The translations under genes were made by a program, and so were the position numbers. The notes under the pieces were generated by a model. The model was given only the letters and a program-made list of their open reading frames with translations, did no database searches and was not told the origin of the DNA. Below, one piece after another: positions 1 through 6,101 of a DNA stretch of 6,101 nucleotides. Source of the stretch: an uncultured Collinsella sp. (GTDB lineage Bacteria; Actinomycetota; Coriobacteriia; Coriobacteriales; Coriobacteriaceae); the NCBI GenBank assembly GCA_900553935.1, contig USFK01000095.1, forward strand, positions 1-6,101, given 5' to 3'. Each line of letters begins with the position of its first letter. Position 1 is the stretch's first letter.

Positions 1-341
1 CTGTCTGGCGCATCGGCGGTCTGGTGGAGAAGCCTGCCCCCGAGGCGGCTCCGTCCAACCTGTACATCGTCGGTCGCTACCTGCTGAGCCCGCTGGTCAT
101 GGACCTGCTGGCCGATCAGCAGGCCGGTAAGGGCGGCGAGATCCAGCTGACCGACGCCATGGCACGCTCGCTCGATCGCGAGGCCATGTACGCTGTCGTC
201 ATCGACCCGCTGTCGGGCTACGACACCGGTACCCCCTCTGGCTGGATGGCCACCAACGCCCTCATGGCCGCAAGCGATCCTCGCTTTGCAGACGCCTTCT
301 GGGATGCCATCGACGAGCGCGGCGGCTTGATGCGCAAGTAA
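1..341 (+). CDS. galU: UTP-glucose-1-phosphate uridylyltransferase, C-terminal part (partial)
   Basis: This is the 3' end of a gene that begins before the window; the first whole codon is at position 3 and the stop is TAA at 339-341. About 112 residues are visible. GalU is a cytoplasmic nucleotidyltransferase that makes UDP-glucose from UTP and glucose-1-phosphate, feeding cell-envelope polysaccharides and galactose metabolism. The reading starts VWRIGGLVEKP, where the Val-Glu-Lys-Pro motif (visible residues 8-11) matches the sugar-phosphate-binding loop of GalU. It is followed by APSNLYIVGRY, the highly conserved EIQLTDAM, and a DTGTPSGWM segment corresponding to the DCGNKLGYM region of the E. 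coli enzyme. Length after these motifs and the natural-looking C-terminus suggest the end is intact. A related thymidylyltransferase of the RmlA family is less likely because of EIQLTDA and the VEKP spacing. The gene is followed within 10 bp by a strong terminator, so it is probably the last gene of its transcript. Confidence 0.88.
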   Translation, partial: VWRIGGLVEKPAPEAAPSNLYIVGRYLLSPLVMDLLADQQAGKGGEIQLTDAMARSLDREAMYAVVIDPLSGYDTGTPSGWMATNALMAASDPRFADAFWDAIDERGGLMRK

Positions 342-350
342 GTAGTGCTT

Positions 351-383
351 ACGGGTGCGGACTTCGGTCTGCACCCGTTTTTT
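351..383 (+). terminator. Intrinsic terminator of galU
   Basis: A 12-pair stem (351-362 with 367-378, including one G-T wobble at 359/370) is capped by a TTCG loop at 363-366 closed by C-G, the very stable UUCG tetraloop. It is followed directly by six T residues (378-383). It starts 10 bp after the galU stop. This is a textbook rho-independent terminator, and it separates galU from the rpoB transcript. Confidence 0.95.
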
Positions 384-403
384 ATGCGAGCTACAGCTTG
401 GCT

Positions 404-576
404 CCGGAAAGTGCGACCCACAATTTGGTTGAATTCTGGGATGTGCCTTCCGGTTGGAATCCCTAGCGGAAACTGCGACCCGGAATTTCGGCTCAGAATG
501 GGACACGGTTTCCCAAACAGGGTTCAACCGGAAACTGCGACCCAGTTTGAGGCCTCAAAACGGGATGTAATTTCCG
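404..576. repeat. Three tandem imperfect palindromic repeats (REP-like array)
   Basis: Three related units lie at 404-453, 468-513 and 529-576, with a start-to-start spacing of 64 and 61 bp. Each begins with the arm CGGAAA(C/G)TGCGACCC (405-419, 467-481, 529-543) and ends with a roughly complementary arm of the form GGGA(C/T)..TTTCC or CTTCCGG (438-453, 500-513, 562-576). Each unit could therefore fold into a hairpin of about 14-16 pairs with a few wobbles and mismatches. The middles differ between units, while the arms are conserved. The pattern resembles dispersed bacterial intergenic palindromes (REP/BIME-like), but I do not recognise a named family. No ORF here looks real. The array lies between the galU terminator and the rpoB promoter. 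Confidence 0.75.
546..559. repeat. Perfect 14-bp palindrome inside repeat unit 3
   Basis: TTTGAGGCCTCAAA is a perfect 14-bp inverted repeat at the centre of the third unit. Together with the outer arms (529-543 and 562-576) it would extend the unit into one long, nearly continuous hairpin. It could be simply the apex of the repeat or a protein-binding dyad; nothing in the sequence decides between these. Confidence 0.6.
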
Positions 577-634
577 TCCGGCCAACCCTCGCCGCCATTC
601 CGCCATTCAGCGGCGCGCATCAGCGGTCTCGTTC

Positions 635-691
635 ACAGAAAATATATGAACAGATGTTCGATACACATGCATCTACCTGCGTGTTTTCTGT
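635..691. repeat. Inverted repeat flanking the SOS-box-like site
   Basis: ACAGAAAA at 635-642 is exactly complementary to TTTTCTGT at 684-691, with 41 bases between. The stretch is much more AT-rich than the surrounding DNA. The long loop makes a functional hairpin doubtful, and the match could be chance. Confidence 0.3.
647..660. promoter_or_regulatory. LexA (SOS-box)-like operator
   Basis: TGAACAGATGTTCG contains the dyad GAAC-N4-GTTC. It fits the LexA-binding consensus of Gram-positive bacteria and actinobacteria, CGAAC-R-N-R-Y-GTTCG, at all positions except the first base (T instead of C). It lies about 190 bp before the rpoB start and about 78 bp upstream of the proposed rpoB -35 box. 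No SOS gene is visible beside it. It may be a chance match, or it may control a transcript I cannot see. LexA binding is an inference from the motif only. Confidence 0.35.
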
Positions 692-737
692 CGAAAAACT
701 TTGCTACTCCAAAAACTCAATCGCGTCAAGGCTTTTC

Positions 738-765
738 TTGCCCAACGGTCGGTACCTGATAAACT
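738..765 (+). promoter_or_regulatory. Probable sigma-70-type promoter of rpoB
   Basis: TTGCCC at 738-743 can serve as the -35 box and TAAACT at 760-765 as the -10 box, with a 16-bp spacer. TG at 757-758 one base before the -10 box gives an extended -10 element. Transcription would start near 772, leaving a leader of about 66 bases before the rpoB start. It is the best-looking promoter between the galU terminator and rpoB. Confidence 0.5.
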
Positions 766-781
766 ATTAGGTTGCGATAAC

Positions 782-802
782 TGGCGAAGCTATGCCTCGC
801 CA
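782..802 (+). other. Small stem-loop in the rpoB leader
   Basis: TGGCGAAGC (782-790) pairs with GCCTCGCCA (794-802) around a TAT loop with one A-C mismatch. There is no T-run after it, so it is not a terminator. It lies about 20 bp before the ribosome binding site and could affect mRNA stability or translation; its role is unknown. Confidence 0.4.
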
Positions 803-822
803 ACCCACCGAGCATTTCCGTG

Positions 823-829
823 AAGGAGG
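823..829 (+). promoter_or_regulatory. Ribosome binding site of rpoB
   Basis: AAGGAGG, a nearly ideal Shine-Dalgarno sequence, ends 9 bases before the GTG at 839. This spacing decides for the GTG start; no ATG in frame nearby has a comparable site. Confidence 0.85.
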
Positions 830-838
830 AAAAACCTG

Positions 839-4393
<3,555 letters not shown>

Positions 4394-4420
4394 TAAGGCC
4401 CCTTTGAGAAAGCTGTGTTT

Positions 4421-4457
4421 CCCTGCGCGGTGCGCGTGCTGCCGCCGCAAGGCAGGG
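4421..4457 (+). other. GC-rich stem-loop in the rpoB-rpoC spacer
   Basis: CCCTGC (4421-4426) pairs with GCAGGG (4452-4457), and inside it GCGG (4427-4430) can pair with CCGC (4442-4445). No T-run follows, so it is not an intrinsic terminator by itself. It might act as an mRNA processing or attenuation site between the two polymerase genes; that is inference. Confidence 0.4.
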
Positions 4458-4499
4458 GAGGGCAGCGGGTCTTCCAACGTCAACTGTTATCATCGAGAC

Positions 4500-4505
4500 T
4501 ATAAA
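4500..4505 (+). promoter_or_regulatory. Weak possible -10 element before rpoC
   Basis: TATAAA lies 21 bases before the rpoC start. The best-placed -35 candidate (ACGTCA, 4477-4482, 17-bp spacing) matches the consensus at only three of six positions. The gene is normally read through from rpoB, so this is a weak candidate for a secondary promoter. Confidence 0.2.
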
Positions 4506-4510
4506 GATTA

Positions 4511-4518
4511 AGAAAGGG
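4511..4518 (+). promoter_or_regulatory. Ribosome binding site of rpoC
   Basis: AGAAAGGG ends 8 bases before the ATG at 4527. This supports that start together with the MENNVFDSIKIGLASP N-terminus typical of RpoC. Confidence 0.7.
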
Positions 4519-4526
4519 TTCGTTTC

Positions 4527-5261
4527 ATGGAAAACAACGTCTTCGATTCGATCAAAATCGGCCTTGCCTCTCCTGACCAGATCCGCAACTGGAGCTATGG
4601 CGAGGTGAAGAAGCCTGAGACCATCAACTACCGCACCCTGAAGCCGGAGCGCGACGGTCTGTACTGCGAGCGCATTTTTGGACCGACCAAGGACTGGGAG
4701 TGCCACTGTGGCAAGTATAAGCGCATCCGTTATAAGGGCAAGATCTGCGACCGCTGCGGCGTCGAGGTGACCAAGGCCAAGGTCCGCCGTGAGCGTATGG
4801 GCCACATCGAGCTGGCCGCTCCTGTGAGCCACATCTGGTACTTCAAGGGCATCCCCAGCCGCATCGGCCTGATGCTGGACATCAGCCCCCGCCTGCTGGA
4901 GAAGGTCCTCTACTTTGCAAGCTATATCGTCACCGACCCCGGTCTGACCCCGCTGGAAAAGAAGCAGCTGCTGACCGAGAAAGAGTACCGCGAGATGCGC
5001 GAGCGCTACGGCGACGAGTTCGAGGCTGCGATGGGTGCTGAGGCCGTTCAGGACCTGCTGAAGGAGATCGACCTCGACCAGCTCAGCGCTGAGCTGACTG
5101 CCGAGGTGGAGAAGTCTTCCGGCCAGAAGAAGGTGCGTATCCTGAAGCGTCTGGAAGTCGTCGAGGCTTTCCGCGTTTCCGGCAACCGCCCCGAGTGGAT
5201 GGTCATGGACGTGCTGCCGGTCATTCCGCCGGATCTTCGGCCGATGCTGCAGCTGGATGGC
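4527..5261 (+). CDS. rpoC: RNA polymerase subunit beta', N-terminal 245 residues only (broken by chimeric join)
   Basis: RpoC is the beta' subunit that carries the catalytic magnesium. Only the N-terminal clamp part is present: IGLASPDQIRNWSYGEVKKP, then ETINYRTLKPERDG, then a four-cysteine zinc site (C59, C61, C74, C77; the C-X-C-X12-C-X2-C pattern), KVRRERMGHIELAAPVSHIW, and finally VIPPDLRPMLQLDG (residues 232-245). In normal RpoC this last motif continues as GRFATSDLNDLYRR; here it stops and kinase sequence follows in frame. The NADFDGD active-site motif and roughly four fifths of the usual protein of about 1200 residues or more are missing, so it could not work as beta'. The part around residues 130-155 (YFASYIVTDPG..., KKQLLTEKEYRE) lacks the long helical insertion I associate with actinobacterial RpoC and reads like Clostridia. 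Most leucine codons are CTG, unlike the more mixed CTC/CTG/CTT of rpoB. It follows rpoB by 133 bp, the usual order. Confidence 0.9.
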
Positions 5262-5262
5262 G
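5253..5262. other. Probable chimeric junction between rpoC and a histidine kinase gene
   Basis: The bases CTGGATGGCG encode Leu-Asp-Gly, which fits both the RpoC motif (QLDGG) and a PAS-domain strand of the kinase (x-DGEYVQLIANP). Such a short shared stretch is what joins unrelated sequences in an assembly error or template switch. GC content counted on sample lines falls from 62% (5041-5100) to 40% (5521-5580). The exact breakpoint cannot be fixed within this shared stretch. Confidence 0.75.
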
Positions 5263-6023
5263 AATATGTTCAGCTTATCGCCAATCCGGTATTCAGAGAT
5301 ACTAAAGTTGCAGGTGCAGTTCTGCTTCTTGTCAATGAAACCGAAAAGATGGAGAGGGAGAACCTGCGGAGAGAATTTTCTGCAAATGTATCTCATGAGC
5401 TGAAAACACCTCTGACTTCTATTTCTGGATTTGCAGAGATCATCCAGGACGGACTTGTCAAAGAAGAGGACATCAAGAAGTTTGCGGGCAGAATTTATAA
5501 CGAAGCACAGCGTCTGATCACGCTGGTAGAAGATATTATCAAGTTATCCAAACTGGATGAGGGCAATGTAGAGCTTGAAAAAGAAGAAGTAGATCTTTAT
5601 AAGTTGACAAGAGAGATCCTGACCAGACTTTCGCCACAGGCAGCGAAGAGAAAAGTACATGTAGAGGTGACGGGAGAGCCGGTAGAATACGTGGGAATCC
5701 GCCAGATCCTGGATGAGATGATCTACAATATCTGTGAAAATGCGATCAAGTATAACAAAGAAGGCGGAAAGTTAACCGTCTGGGTAGGCAATACCCTGCA
5801 GGGCAAGAAAATCTGTGTCACAGATACCGGAATCGGAATACCGGAAAATGAAACGGATCGTATCTTCGAACGTTTCTATCGTGTAGATAAAAGCCATTCC
5901 AAAGAAACCGGCGGAACCGGCCTTGGACTGTCAATCGTAAAACACGGAGCCATGCTTCACGGAGCCAAGATCCATGTAGACAGTAAACTGGGCGAAGGAA
6001 CGAAGATAGAGCTCATATTTTAA
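5262..6023 (+). CDS. PhoR-like sensor histidine kinase, C-terminal part (N-terminus replaced by rpoC)
   Basis: This is the C-terminal 253 residues (246-498 of the joined frame) of a two-component sensor kinase, which autophosphorylates on histidine and passes the phosphate to a response regulator. EYVQLIANPVF...VAGAVLLLVNETE (246-273) is the end of a PAS domain. The HisKA H-box ANVSHELKTPLTSISGF has the phospho-acceptor H290. The HATPase_c domain shows the N-box (YNICENAIKYN, N401 and N405), the G1 box DTGIGIPE (433-440), the F box (IFERFYRVDKSHS) and the G2 box GGTGLGLSIVKHG (462-474). All catalytic motifs are intact. The membrane-spanning sensor region normal in such kinases is missing because the upstream sequence is rpoC. 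Codon use (AGA, GGA, GTA, ATA, TTA, TCA) and the protein style suggest Lachnospiraceae or related Clostridia. No response-regulator gene is visible; in PhoR-type pairs it normally lies upstream, the side lost here. Confidence 0.9.
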   Translation, partial: EYVQLIANPVFRDTKVAGAVLLLVNETEKMERENLRREFSANVSHELKTPLTSISGFAEIIQDGLVKEEDIKKFAGRIYNEAQRLITLVEDIIKLSKLDEGNVELEKEEVDLYKLTREILTRLSPQAAKRKVHVEVTGEPVEYVGIRQILDEMIYNICENAIKYNKEGGKLTVWVGNTLQGKKICVTDTGIGIPENETDRIFERFYRVDKSHSKETGGTGLGLSIVKHGAMLHGAKIHVDSKLGEGTKIELIF

Positions 6024-6064
6024 TTGAGAAACTATAGACAGGTTATGAAATAAGAAGTAAAAAG

Positions 6065-6101
6065 CTAGTCGCCTTTGTATTTGGCGTTGTAATCGAAGAA
6101 T
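6065..6101 (-). CDS. Possible C-terminal end of a convergent gene (partial, unidentified)
   Basis: Read on the minus strand from the window edge, one frame gives FFDYNAKYKGD followed by a TAG stop (6065-6067). The short peptide looks protein-like, and a convergent gene ending 41 bp from the kinase stop would be plausible. It faintly recalls the DYEAKY-type motif of ATP-grasp ligases such as D-Ala-D-Ala ligase, but in those the motif is internal, so a stop right after it would be odd. Eleven codons are too few to identify the product. The 41-bp gap to the kinase has no obvious terminator hairpin. Confidence 0.3.
   Translation of the reverse strand, partial: FFDYNAKYKGD

Noticed and set aside
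404..576. CRISPR array
   Set aside because: There are only three units, the repeats are imperfect palindromes of nearly 50 bp, and the spacing segments of about 14 bp are far too short for spacers.
345..770. A 141-codon plus-strand frame in the galU-rpoB spacer
   Set aside because: It begins inside the terminator region, runs through all three palindromic repeats and the proposed promoter, has no ribosome binding site and no recognisable domain, and lacks the codon bias of the neighbouring genes.
4421..4457. Intrinsic terminator between rpoB and rpoC
   Set aside because: The stem-loop has no T-run after it, and termination there would cut off an essential gene normally co-transcribed with rpoB.
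4527..6023. A genuine new signalling RNA polymerase fusion
   Set aside because: The join lies within conserved motifs on both sides, composition and codon use change sharply, no sensor domain remains, and the catalytic part of beta' is missing.

Overview
The window joins pieces that do not look like one genome. The left and middle (about 1-4393) resemble a high-GC gut actinobacterium of the Coriobacteriia/Collinsella type, judged from RpoB protein style and a codon use dominated by C- and G-ending codons. The right part (about 5262-6101) looks like lower-GC Clostridia/Lachnospiraceae DNA, with many AGA, GGA, GTA, ATA and TTA codons. The taxon names rest on recalled protein and codon style, not on a search.

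Layout: the 3' end of galU (1-341) is followed by a strong UUCG-tetraloop intrinsic terminator (351-383). A gene-free stretch of about 455 bp follows. It holds three imperfect palindromic repeats in tandem (404-576), a LexA/SOS-box-like palindrome (647-660), a likely rpoB promoter (738-765), a small leader hairpin and a good ribosome binding site. Then comes a complete rpoB (839-4393, 1184 aa, GTG start), whose rifampicin region has the usual drug-sensitive residues. A 133-bp spacer with a GC-rich stem-loop leads to the start of rpoC (4527).

The rpoC frame does not continue as RpoC. After about 245 residues, covering the N-terminal zinc-binding and clamp region, it passes in frame into the C-terminal part of a PhoR-like sensor histidine kinase (rest of a PAS domain, HisKA with H290, HATPase_c), ending at 6023. 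The switch lies at LDG|EY (about 5253-5262). Base composition and codon use change there, and everything RpoC needs for catalysis is missing. The most economical reading is an assembly (or cloning/PCR) chimera between unrelated genomes joined at a short shared sequence, not a new fusion protein. The rpoC fragment itself reads more like Clostridia than Actinobacteria, so a second join between rpoB and rpoC is possible.

Functionally, galU supplies UDP-glucose and is separated by its terminator from the rpoB-rpoC unit, which encodes the two large RNA polymerase subunits. The kinase fragment has no functional link to these genes. The last 37 bases may hold the end of a convergent gene on the minus strand. 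I see no convincing new biological system; the chimera and the palindromic repeat array are the points worth a second look.
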